From Bacteroides sp. (GTDB taxonomy: Bacteria > Bacteroidota > Bacteroidia > Bacteroidales > Bacteroidaceae): 11,753 bases of DNA. The DNA is taken from positions 1 to 11,753 of the forward strand of contig JAUMWZ010000034.1 in assembly GCA_030529405.1 (NCBI GenBank), written 5' to 3'. Under the pieces are notes generated by a model. That model did no database searches, had not been told where the DNA came from, and saw only the letters and a list, made by a program, of their open reading frames with translations. Within the stretch, counting starts at the first letter, position 1. Each line of letters starts with the position of its first letter. Positions 1-5,981 of this stretch are shown here, piece after piece. The position numbers and the translations under genes are program-made.

Positions 1-24
1 TAAATAAAAAACTTATAACATAAT

Positions 25-987
25 ATGTTAGATATATTCTATGTAGTTGCCGGATTGGCACTTATCTTGGTCGGAGCTAATGGTCTTACAGACGGTGCGG
101 CATCGATAGCTAAAAGACTTAATATTCCTTCTTTGGTTATTGGTCTTACAGTTGTGGCTTTCGGAACGTCTGCTCCTGAGTTGGTGGTTAGTGCCACCTC
201 AGCACTGAAAGGTAGTGCAGATATGGCTGTGGGCAACGTTGTTGGTAGCAACTTGTTTAACACCTTGATGATTGTTGGTATGACTGCATTGTTTGCGCCA
301 ATATCAATTCAAAAGAACACCATAAGTCGTGAGATACCTTTCTCACTATTAGCGTCTGTGGTAGTGATAGTTTGTGCAAACGACATTCTATTAGATGGCT
401 CGACTAAAGACCTGATAAGCAGAACGGACGGTCTGCTGTTGCTTGGTTTCTTTATAATATTCTTGGTCTATACATTTATCATCGCTAGAAAAGGAAATGA
501 AAGCGGCGCCACAGAGGGCGAAGAAGTTGTGTCGATGAGTTGGCTAAAATCTATTATCTATCTGTTGCTAGGTTTTGGCGGATTGATATACGGAGGTCAG
601 CTGTTTGTTGATGGTTCTATAAACGTAGCACGCAGTTTGGGCGTGAGCGAATCGGTTATTGCACTTACACTTGTAGCTGGCGGAACTTCACTTCCAGAGT
701 TGGCTACATCGGTAGTTGCAGCTATGAAGAAAAACCCTGATATAGCAATAGGTAATGTGGTGGGTAGCAATCTGTTTAATGTCTTTTTTGTTCTCGGAAC
801 AAGTGCCACTATCACACCATTAGCTATAAATGGAATTGACAACTTTGATTTTATAGTCTTGATAGCATCGTCACTACTTCTTGTGGTTTTTGCTGTGATG
901 TTTGGTAAGAGAATGATTACCAGAGTGGAAGGTGGAATACTTGTGCTGTTGCATATAGCGTATATACTCTTCTCGTTGTATAAATAG
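25..987 (+). CDS. CaCA-family Na+/Ca2+ (cation) antiporter, YrbG-like
   Basis: Inner-membrane antiporter that would exchange Ca2+ for Na+ or H+. The 320 aa are almost entirely hydrophobic helices and show the duplicated alpha-repeat of the CaCA superfamily. Repeat 1 has GTSAPE at residues 47-52 followed by GNVVGSNLFN at 70-79. Repeat 2 has GTSLPE at 220-225 followed by GNVVGSNLFN at 243-252. The two glutamates (E52, E225) are the expected ion ligands. A charged segment at about residues 155-172 is the expected cytoplasmic loop between the two halves. Length fits the bacterial YrbG-type family. The ATG at 25 gives a sensible hydrophobic N-terminus; no Shine-Dalgarno is visible, which is usual in Bacteroidota. 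The gene stands alone and is separated from the next gene by 165 nt holding a repeat cluster and a promoter. The transported ion is inferred from the family only. Confidence 0.93.
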   Translation: MLDIFYVVAGLALILVGANGLTDGAASIAKRLNIPSLVIGLTVVAFGTSAPELVVSATSALKGSADMAVGNVVGSNLFNTLMIVGMTALFAPISIQKNTISREIPFSLLASVVVIVCANDILLDGSTKDLISRTDGLLLLGFFIIFLVYTFIIARKGNESGATEGEEVVSMSWLKSIIYLLLGFGGLIYGGQLFVDGSINVARSLGVSESVIALTLVAGGTSLPELATSVVAAMKKNPDIAIGNVVGSNLFNVFFVLGTSATITPLAINGIDNFDFIVLIASSLLLVVFAVMFGKRMITRVEGGILVLLHIAYILFSLYK

Positions 988-1060
988 AGTTTGGAAATTG
1001 ACTATATATGGTTTGGAAGAACACTATATATAGTTTGCAAGTAATTTGTATATAGTCAAT
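986..1060. repeat. Three-unit 22-nt direct repeat with an embedded 12-bp inverted repeat
   Basis: Starting at the antiporter stop codon, three 22-nt units follow in register: 986-1007, 1008-1029 and 1030-1051. All share a GTTTGSAA core, and the first two end in ACTATAT (the third ends TTGTAT). On top of this, ATTGACTATATA at 997-1008 is exactly complementary to TATATAGTCAAT at 1049-1060, leaving a 40-nt loop that contains the palindrome CTATATATAG. There is no T-tract after the stem, so it does not look like an intrinsic terminator. It lies 66-140 nt upstream of the promoter for the next gene, so regulator binding sites two helical turns apart are possible. That role is inference. Confidence 0.6.
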
Positions 1061-1125
1061 AAACCAAAAGAGTATAATTTTGAAATAAACTGACTCTTAT
1101 TTCCGTGTTTTTTTAATATATGGAC

Positions 1126-1133
1126 TATATTTG
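1126..1133 (+). promoter_or_regulatory. Bacteroidetes-type promoter (-7 box) for the GNAT-parE-coaD genes
   Basis: TATATTTG matches the Bacteroidetes -7 consensus TAnnTTTG. It sits 19 nt before the ATG at 1153, so transcription would start about 12 nt upstream of the gene. A clean -33 TTTG is not visible; the expected position is in a T-rich stretch around 1104-1114. Confidence 0.5.
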
Positions 1134-1152
1134 TCAGCTTAAAAACTAATTT

Positions 1153-2286
1153 ATGGGAATAACTATTAAGAAAGTTTCTACAAAGAAAGAACTTAAACGA
1201 TTTATAAGATTTAATTACGAACTATATAAAGGCAACCAATTTTTTGTTCCAGAATTGTTGTCAGATATGCTAGACACATTCAATAAGGACAAGAATGCTG
1301 CTTATGATTTCTGTGAATCTGAGTGCTTTGTTGCATACAAAGACGGTAAGATGGTAGGTAGAGTGGCGGCTATAACAAACAACAAAGCCAACGAGGCGTG
1401 GAACGAAAAAAATGTGCGCTTTGGTTGGATTGACTTTGTGGACGATATAGAAGTGTCGTCGGCATTGCTTAAAGCTGTGGAAGACTGGGGGAAAGAGCGA
1501 GGAATGAACAGAATAGTTGGACCCCTAGGGTTTACTGACTTCGATCCCGAAGGAATGCTAGTTGAAGGATATGACGAACTTAGCACAATGGCAACAATAT
1601 ATAACTATCCATACTATAAAGAACACGTTGAGAAGCTAGGGTATGAGAAAGAGGTGGATTGGATAGAGTATAAAATTTTTGTGCCAGAAGAAGTTCCAGA
1701 CAAACACAGACGCATATCAGAGATGATTATGCAAAGATATAATCTGAAGATAGTAAAGTCTAAAACAAGAAAAGAGCTTAAAGAAAAATATGGTAAAGCT
1801 ATCTTCAACCTAATAAACGAAACTTACAAAAAACTATATGGATATTCATCGCTAACAGAAAGACAAATGACGCAATACGTCAAGCAGTATCTGCCGATGA
1901 TTGACCCAAGACTTATTACTATGGTGGAAGATGCTAACGGAGAAATGGTAGCTGTTGGAATCTCAATGCCATCGCTTTCGGAAGCAATGCGTAAAGCAAA
2001 AGGAAAACTACTGCCTTTTGGGTGGTTCCATTTGTGGAGAGCATTGTTCACAAACAAAAAGTCTGAGTGTTTCGATCTATTGCTAATTGCCGTCAAAGAT
2101 GAATATCAGAATAAGGGAGTAAATGCACTTCTGTTTTATGACCTAATACCTATTACCAGAGAAATGGGCTTTACTTATGCAGAAAGTAACCCTGAACTGG
2201 AAGAAAACGGTAAGGTGCAAGCACAGTGGGAATACTTTGAAAACAAACAACATAAGCGCAGAAGAGCCTATGCTAAGAATATCTAA
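1153..2286 (+). CDS. GNAT-like N-acetyltransferase family protein (Bacteroidetes-type, ~377 aa)
   Basis: Cytosolic protein of 377 aa resembling the long GNAT-fold proteins common in Bacteroidota, usually annotated only as N-acetyltransferase. The N-terminal half has the acyltransferase-like core: VGRVAAITNN at residues 68-77, then FGWIDFVDDIEV at 90-101, and the segment GMNRIVGPLGFTDFDPEG at 117-134. The C-terminal half ends in a second GNAT-like module, with DEYQNKGVNALLFYDL at 316-331 resembling the acetyl-CoA pyrophosphate-binding loop. The very C-terminus is basic (KHRRRAYAKNI-like). The substrate is unknown. The gene follows a -7 box by 19 nt and ends 19 nt before parE, so the two are likely co-transcribed. 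No signal peptide or membrane segment is seen. Confidence is high for the family and low for any specific reaction. Confidence 0.75.
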   Translation: MGITIKKVSTKKELKRFIRFNYELYKGNQFFVPELLSDMLDTFNKDKNAAYDFCESECFVAYKDGKMVGRVAAITNNKANEAWNEKNVRFGWIDFVDDIEVSSALLKAVEDWGKERGMNRIVGPLGFTDFDPEGMLVEGYDELSTMATIYNYPYYKEHVEKLGYEKEVDWIEYKIFVPEEVPDKHRRISEMIMQRYNLKIVKSKTRKELKEKYGKAIFNLINETYKKLYGYSSLTERQMTQYVKQYLPMIDPRLITMVEDANGEMVAVGISMPSLSEAMRKAKGKLLPFGWFHLWRALFTNKKSECFDLLLIAVKDEYQNKGVNALLFYDLIPITREMGFTYAESNPELEENGKVQAQWEYFENKQHKRRRAYAKNI

Positions 2287-2305
2287 CCAAAAACAATAAA
2301 CACTT

Positions 2306-4183
2306 ATGTCAGACAACGAATTGATACTATACACAAACGAAGCTAAGGTTGCTTACGAAGACGATAATATTCGTCATCTAAGCGATATGGAGCACGTTAG
2401 AACACGCCCTGGTATGTACATCGGACGATTGGGAGATGGAACCAATGCTGAAGATGGTATATACGTATTGTTAAAGGAGGTGATGGATAATAGTATTGAT
2501 GAGTTTAAGATGAAAGCTGGGAAGAAGATTGAAATCAATGTTGAAGACAATCTTAAAGTCTCAGTGCGAGACTACGGACGTGGTATTCCACAAGGTAAAC
2601 TTGTTGAGGCTGTGAGCGTGCTAAACACTGGTGGAAAATACGACAATAAGGCTTTCAAAAAGAGTGTAGGACTAAATGGGGTAGGGGTAAAGGCTGTAAA
2701 TGCCTTGAGCATAAACTTTGAAGTAAGAAGTTATCGTGACGGGAGTGTCAGAAAGGCTACTTTCTCGAAAGGACAACTTCAGAGTGACGTTACCGAACCT
2801 ACTGACGAAGAAAACGGAACATACATATTCTTTCAGCCAGACAACTCATTGTTCGTGAATTATAGCTTCAAGGAGCAGTTCATTGAAACAATGCTTAGAA
2901 ACTATACCTACCTAAATACGGGGTTGTCAATAATCTATAATGGGCAACGTATAGTTTCTAGAAACGGACTTGTAGACTTGCTTAACGACAATATGACCTC
3001 GCAAGGACTCTATCCGATAGTTCATCTGCAAGCTGACGATATAGAGATAGCTTTCACACATACAGAGCAATATGGCGAAGAATACTACTCTTTTGTGAAC
3101 GGTCAGCACACCACACAAGGAGGAACACATCAAAGTGCATTCAAAGAACATATAGCAAGAACGATAAAAGAGTTTTACGGCAAGAACACAGACTTTGTAG
3201 ATATCAGAAACGGTATTGTTGCTGCCATAGCAGTAAACGTTGAAGAGCCGATATTTGAAAGTCAAACAAAAACAAAGCTAGGTTCAACAAGCATGGAGCC
3301 AAACGGTGTTACTGTGAACAAGTTTGTTGGCGACTTTATCAAACAAGAAGTAGATAACTTTCTGCACAAGAATAGCGATGTTGCAGAACAGCTTTTGAAG
3401 AAAATACAAGAGTCTGAACGTGAACGAAAGGCACTTGCAGGCGTTACAAAACTCGCTAAAGAAAGAGCAAAGAAAGCCAATCTGCACAACCAAAAGCTAC
3501 GTGACTGCCGTTACCACCTAAACGATGCTAAAGGCAGAGAGCAAGAGGAAGAAACTTGCATATTTATCACTGAGGGAGACTCGGCAAGTGGTTCTATAAC
3601 CAAAATAAGAGATGTCAATACGCAAGCTGTATTCAGTCTTGGAGGTAAACCCCTCAACTCGTATGGAATGACTAAAAAGGTGGTGTATGAGAATGTTGAG
3701 TTTAACCTACTGCAAGCGGCACTTAACATCGAAAATGGACTTGACGGACTTCGATATAACAAGATTATTGTTGCTACCGATGCAGACGTGGACGGTATGC
3801 ATATACGCCTTCTGCTTATAACATTCTTCCTTCAATTCTTCCCTGAACTGATAAAGAAAGGGCACGTATATATACTTCAAACGCCTCTTTTCAGAGTGCG
3901 CAACAAGAAGAAAACAATCTACTGCTACTCTGAAGAAGAAAAGACAAATGCCATTGAGGAATTGAAACCCAATCCAGAAATAACACGATTCAAAGGGTTA
4001 GGAGAGATTTCGCCAGACGAATTCCGCAATTTTATAGGTAAAGATATGCGTATAGACAAGGTAAGCCTTAAAAAGACCGATGCAGTAGCAGAGTTACTAG
4101 ACTTCTATATGGGCAAAAACACTATGGACAGACAGAATTTCATCATAAATAACCTAGTAGTAGAGGAGGACTATGCAGAATGA
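2306..4183 (+). CDS. parE: DNA topoisomerase IV subunit B
   Basis: ATPase subunit of the type IIA topoisomerase that decatenates chromosomes; it pairs with ParC, which is not in this window. The order is standard. The GHKL ATPase domain has the N-box with E58 and N62 in KEVMDNSIDE, the VRDYGRGIP motif at residues 87-95, and the ATP-lid segment GLNGVGVKAVNALS at 122-135. The transducer domain carries the QTK loop at Q320-T321-K322. The TOPRIM domain has EGDSASGS starting at E423, GKPLNSYG at 447-454, and TDADVDG with D492, D494 and D496 as metal ligands. The C-terminal RFKGLGE is at 561-567. At 625 aa it is the usual length for Bacteroidota ParE and lacks the insert typical of some GyrB proteins. 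GyrB is the main alternative, but the length and the junction with coaD favour ParE. Its last codons contain the Shine-Dalgarno of coaD. Confidence 0.93.
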   Translation: MSDNELILYTNEAKVAYEDDNIRHLSDMEHVRTRPGMYIGRLGDGTNAEDGIYVLLKEVMDNSIDEFKMKAGKKIEINVEDNLKVSVRDYGRGIPQGKLVEAVSVLNTGGKYDNKAFKKSVGLNGVGVKAVNALSINFEVRSYRDGSVRKATFSKGQLQSDVTEPTDEENGTYIFFQPDNSLFVNYSFKEQFIETMLRNYTYLNTGLSIIYNGQRIVSRNGLVDLLNDNMTSQGLYPIVHLQADDIEIAFTHTEQYGEEYYSFVNGQHTTQGGTHQSAFKEHIARTIKEFYGKNTDFVDIRNGIVAAIAVNVEEPIFESQTKTKLGSTSMEPNGVTVNKFVGDFIKQEVDNFLHKNSDVAEQLLKKIQESERERKALAGVTKLAKERAKKANLHNQKLRDCRYHLNDAKGREQEEETCIFITEGDSASGSITKIRDVNTQAVFSLGGKPLNSYGMTKKVVYENVEFNLLQAALNIENGLDGLRYNKIIVATDADVDGMHIRLLLITFFLQFFPELIKKGHVYILQTPLFRVRNKKKTIYCYSEEEKTNAIEELKPNPEITRFKGLGEISPDEFRNFIGKDMRIDKVSLKKTDAVAELLDFYMGKNTMDRQNFIINNLVVEEDYAE

Positions 4184-4653
4184 GAATAGCACTTATACCG
4201 GGTTCGTTCGACCCCTTTACTAACGGACATCTTGACATAGTTAGGCGTGCACTTTGTTTTATGGATAAGGTGGTTATTGGTGTTGGAGTAAATGATGCAA
4301 AACACTCACTCCTTTCCGCAAAAGACAGGGTAGAGATGATAAGAAGCATATTCAATGGCAATGAAAGAGTAGAAGTACAGTCTTACAACTGCCTCACTAC
4401 CGACTTTGCCAATCAAGTGGGTGCAAAGTTTATTGTACGTGGAGCAAGGGCTATAAAAGACTTTGAATATGAATATACCATTGCAGACGTAAACAGAAAA
4501 CTAACGGGGATAGAGACGATAATCCTTGTTTCTGAGCCTGAATTGTCTTCTATAAGTTCATCAGTGGTGAGAGAACTCATAAAGTTTGGAGCAGACATTT
4601 CCGCTTTTGTGCCAAAAGAAGTAAGCCTTTTCCTTTCTAATAAAGGAAAATAA
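4180..4653 (+). CDS. coaD: Phosphopantetheine adenylyltransferase
   Basis: Fourth step of coenzyme A synthesis: transfers AMP from ATP to 4'-phosphopantetheine, giving dephospho-CoA. The 157 aa match the family length. Signatures are GSFDPFTNGH at residues 8-17 (the nucleotidyltransferase TxGH motif, T14 and H17), the conserved K41, VRGARAIKDFEYE at 86-98 (R87 and R90), and the C-terminal ISSSVVRE at 125-132. The start overlaps the parE stop as ATGA (4180-4183), and GAGGAGG at 4163-4169 inside parE is a good Shine-Dalgarno 10 nt upstream, so the two are translationally coupled. A 9-bp perfect inverted repeat (4628-4636 with 4642-4650) falls in the last codons. No further gene follows on this strand. 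Confidence 0.96.
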   Translation: MRIALIPGSFDPFTNGHLDIVRRALCFMDKVVIGVGVNDAKHSLLSAKDRVEMIRSIFNGNERVEVQSYNCLTTDFANQVGAKFIVRGARAIKDFEYEYTIADVNRKLTGIETIILVSEPELSSISSSVVRELIKFGADISAFVPKEVSLFLSNKGK

Positions 4654-4689
4654 ACGTAGTTGGTCATATAATCCAGCATTTATATATTA

Positions 4690-5025
4690 ACCGCTTTCGG
4701 TTATCAAAACGAGCGACCTACAACGTTCATTTGTGTACAGAACTCTGTTCTATTGTGCCTTTTGCTTATCAAAGTGAGAAACTTGTAATATCCAATTATG
4801 CATAGTACTCTACTTTATAGTGCCCTTTACTTATCAAAGTAAAAAACTTAGAATGTTCCTTCCCTTAGATAACTTTTCTCTTTTGCAACTCTTGCTTATC
4901 GCAAAAAGGAACTTGCAACGTTCAGTTACGTACAGTACTCTGTTCTATTGTGCCTTTTACTTATCAAAGTAAGAAACTTAGAACGTTTATTTCTACAAAG
5001 TACTCTGCTGTCTTCCGACTTTTTT
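4690..5025. repeat. 65-nt tandem repeat, five units, with a CRISPR-repeat-like segment
   Basis: The motif TTATC recurs at 4701, 4766, 4831, 4896 and 4961, an exact 65-nt period, and similarity extends across the whole unit. Units 1 and 4 are the closest pair, sharing TCTGTTCTATTGTGCCTTTT. Each unit splits into a 35-nt segment ending in (T/G)(A/G/C)CAAC or GAAY (4690-4724, 4755-4789, 4820-4854, 4885-4919, 4950-4984) and a 30-nt segment. By hand alignment the 35-nt segment at 4950-4984 matches the array 1 repeat in about 25 of 36 columns with one gap, in the same orientation. Four of the five junctions can form a short hairpin around ATCA or TTATC. Further decayed units may follow at 5026 and about 5090 (TATCAAGAAAAAGTACTTA). 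Unlike a CRISPR array, the spacer-position sequences are also related to each other. An open frame crossing the repeats has no support as a gene. Confidence 0.85.
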
Positions 5026-5197
5026 CTATACAAACAAACGGTTTGCAGTGTTTCGTTATATTTTAAGCCTCACACTCGTGCAGCTTTTTGTATCAAGAAA
5101 AAGTACTTACATATATTTGCTTATGCCCCTCTGTATCCGTAAACAGTTCCCTCTACTTCTTAAAACAAAAGAACCAACAACTTTATAAAAGCATAAA
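5026..5197. other. Non-coding stretch after the tandem repeat
   Basis: No credible gene is seen on either strand. The sequence drifts away from the 65-nt repeat: CTATACAAACAAACGG at 5026 and TATCAAGAAAAAG at 5091 can be read as decayed units near the expected register. The rest is unremarkable AT-rich sequence leading to the terminator. Confidence 0.4.
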
Positions 5198-5234
5198 ACA
5201 CAGACTCTATACTCCTTAGTATATAAGTCTGTGT
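5198..5234. terminator. Bidirectional intrinsic terminator
   Basis: ACACAGACT (5198-5206) pairs perfectly with AGTCTGTGT (5226-5234), and an inner TATACT/AGTATA stem lies between. On the + strand it is followed by TTCTTTTTT, and on the - strand by TTTTATGC. It would end the 86-aa gene, whose stop is 30 nt away, on the - strand, and block + strand read-through from coaD and the tandem repeat. Confidence 0.85.
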
Positions 5235-5264
5235 TTCTTTTTTATGCCCTTCTAAGCAGACACT

Positions 5265-5525
5265 TTACACCGTGTCGCTCTTACTCTCAGTTAAAACACT
5301 TTCCGTCTTTGTCTTCTCCTCCCATTTTTCTCCTAATCTGATAGAACTTCTATGTAGCACATAGCAGAAGAAGGCAAAAGCTATCAATCCTAAAACCAGC
5401 TTTATAGCCAAATTCGGATAGTCCTTATATCTAATAGTAACTATCACCCCTTTTGTATAATCGCATACTATCTTACCTAAGTAGGCAATCAAAGCAGCAC
5501 TAAGTATGAGAAATAAATAATACAT
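5265..5525 (-). CDS. Small two-helix membrane protein next to CRISPR array 1 (unknown function)
   Basis: I do not recognise this 86-aa protein. It has two hydrophobic segments, about residues 2-20 (LFLILSAALIAYLG) and 40-58 (LGLIAFAFFCYVL), joined by a short loop with charged residues, and a charged soluble tail rich in E, K, S and T. The start is well supported: GGGAGG (5534-5539) is a clear Shine-Dalgarno 8 nt before the ATG, which is unusual in this phylum. A possible -7 box, TATATTCG, lies at 5614-5621. The gene sits between the hairpin that closes array 1 and a strong terminator, so it appears to be its own transcription unit, on the same strand as cas13b. A similarly sized, broken two-helix gene lies in the equivalent place beside array 2. 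A role with the CRISPR system is inference from position only. Confidence 0.72.
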   Translation of the reverse strand: MYYLFLILSAALIAYLGKIVCDYTKGVIVTIRYKDYPNLAIKLVLGLIAFAFFCYVLHRSSIRLGEKWEEKTKTESVLTESKSDTV

Positions 5526-5613
5526 TCTTATATCCTCCCTTTCTGTTTTGTCTTAAATTATAGTAACTAAATCCTTTAATGTGTCTTGTTATAAAACTCT
5601 CTTTTATCCGACA

Positions 5614-5621
5614 CGAATATA
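5614..5621 (-). promoter_or_regulatory. Possible -7 box for the 86-aa membrane protein
   Basis: On the - strand the sequence reads TATATTCG, one mismatch from TAnnTTTG, about 90 nt upstream of the ATG. No convincing -33 box is placed at the usual spacing. Tentative. Confidence 0.3.
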
Positions 5622-5666
5622 AGACTTTACTTTTGATTTATACCCAACTTCTGTTGTTATAAATAG

Positions 5667-5700
5667 AAATCCCCAACGGACTCACCTCCGCTGGGGATTT
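5667..5700. terminator. Hairpin terminator abutting the end of CRISPR array 1
   Basis: AAATCCCCA (5667-5675) pairs perfectly with TGGGGATTT (5692-5700). An inner CGGA/TCCG stem extends it with one internal mismatch. The hairpin ends one base before the leader-distal repeat at 5702. On the - strand it follows the array and is trailed by the U-rich CTATTTATA, so it would end the array 1 precursor RNA. On the + strand a T-rich stretch also follows, but that stretch belongs to the CRISPR repeat. Confidence 0.75.
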
Positions 5701-5701
5701 T

Positions 5702-5935
5702 GTTGTTTTTACCTCTCAAACCAAGGGCACTTACAACGCATTCCAGAATTTCCCCAACTACTCTTTGGTTGTTTTTACTTCTCAAACCAAGGTCACTTAC
5801 AACGAAAACTTCAAACTTACGCTTATCAACTCCGTTGTTTTTACCTCTCAAAACAAGGGCACTTACAACTAAAGCAAAGTAAAGACGCTTTAATCAATCG
5901 TTGTTTTTACCTCTCAAAACAAGGGCACTTACAAC
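5702..5935 (-). CRISPR. CRISPR array 1, type VI-B: 4 repeats, 3 spacers
   Basis: Four 36-nt repeats at 5702-5737, 5768-5803, 5834-5869 and 5900-5935 are separated by three unrelated 30-nt spacers (5738-5767, 5804-5833, 5870-5899). In + strand orientation the repeat begins GTTGTTTTTACC and ends GGGCACTTACAAC. In the other orientation it reads GTTGTAAGTGCCC, TTGTTTTGAG, GGTAAAAACAAC, which matches the known type VI-B repeat pattern (GTTG ends, TTTTG in the loop, G-rich 3' half, ACAAC end). Transcription is therefore on the - strand, like cas13b. The two repeats at 5834 and 5900 are identical. Those at 5702 and 5768 carry CAAACC instead of CAAAAC, and the one at 5768 has two more changes, consistent with a decaying leader-distal end. 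The array starts 46 nt after the cas13b stop, and no clear promoter is seen in that gap. Spacers are 30 nt, the type VI-B standard. Confidence 0.97.
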
Positions 5936-5981
5936 CGGACTCTTTGTAAATGTTTGGTTTGAAAGATGTTATGTCTTAAAT

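Noticed and set aside
4628..4650. 9-bp perfect inverted repeat at the end of coaD as a terminator
   Set aside because: The stem is mostly A-T, lies inside the last codons and has no T-tract after it.
4948..5142. 64-codon + strand frame starting in the last tandem-repeat unit
   Set aside because: It crosses the non-coding repeat, has no ribosome binding site, and its composition does not look like a folded or membrane protein.
4654..5197. cas1/cas2 or another adaptation gene near the arrays
   Set aside because: No frame in this gap, or elsewhere in the window, shows Cas1 or Cas2 features; the gap is non-coding repeat.
5657..5882. Open frames on both strands across CRISPR array 1
   Set aside because: Both frames translate the repeats and spacers; the protein repetition simply mirrors the 66-nt repeat-spacer period, and there are no start signals.
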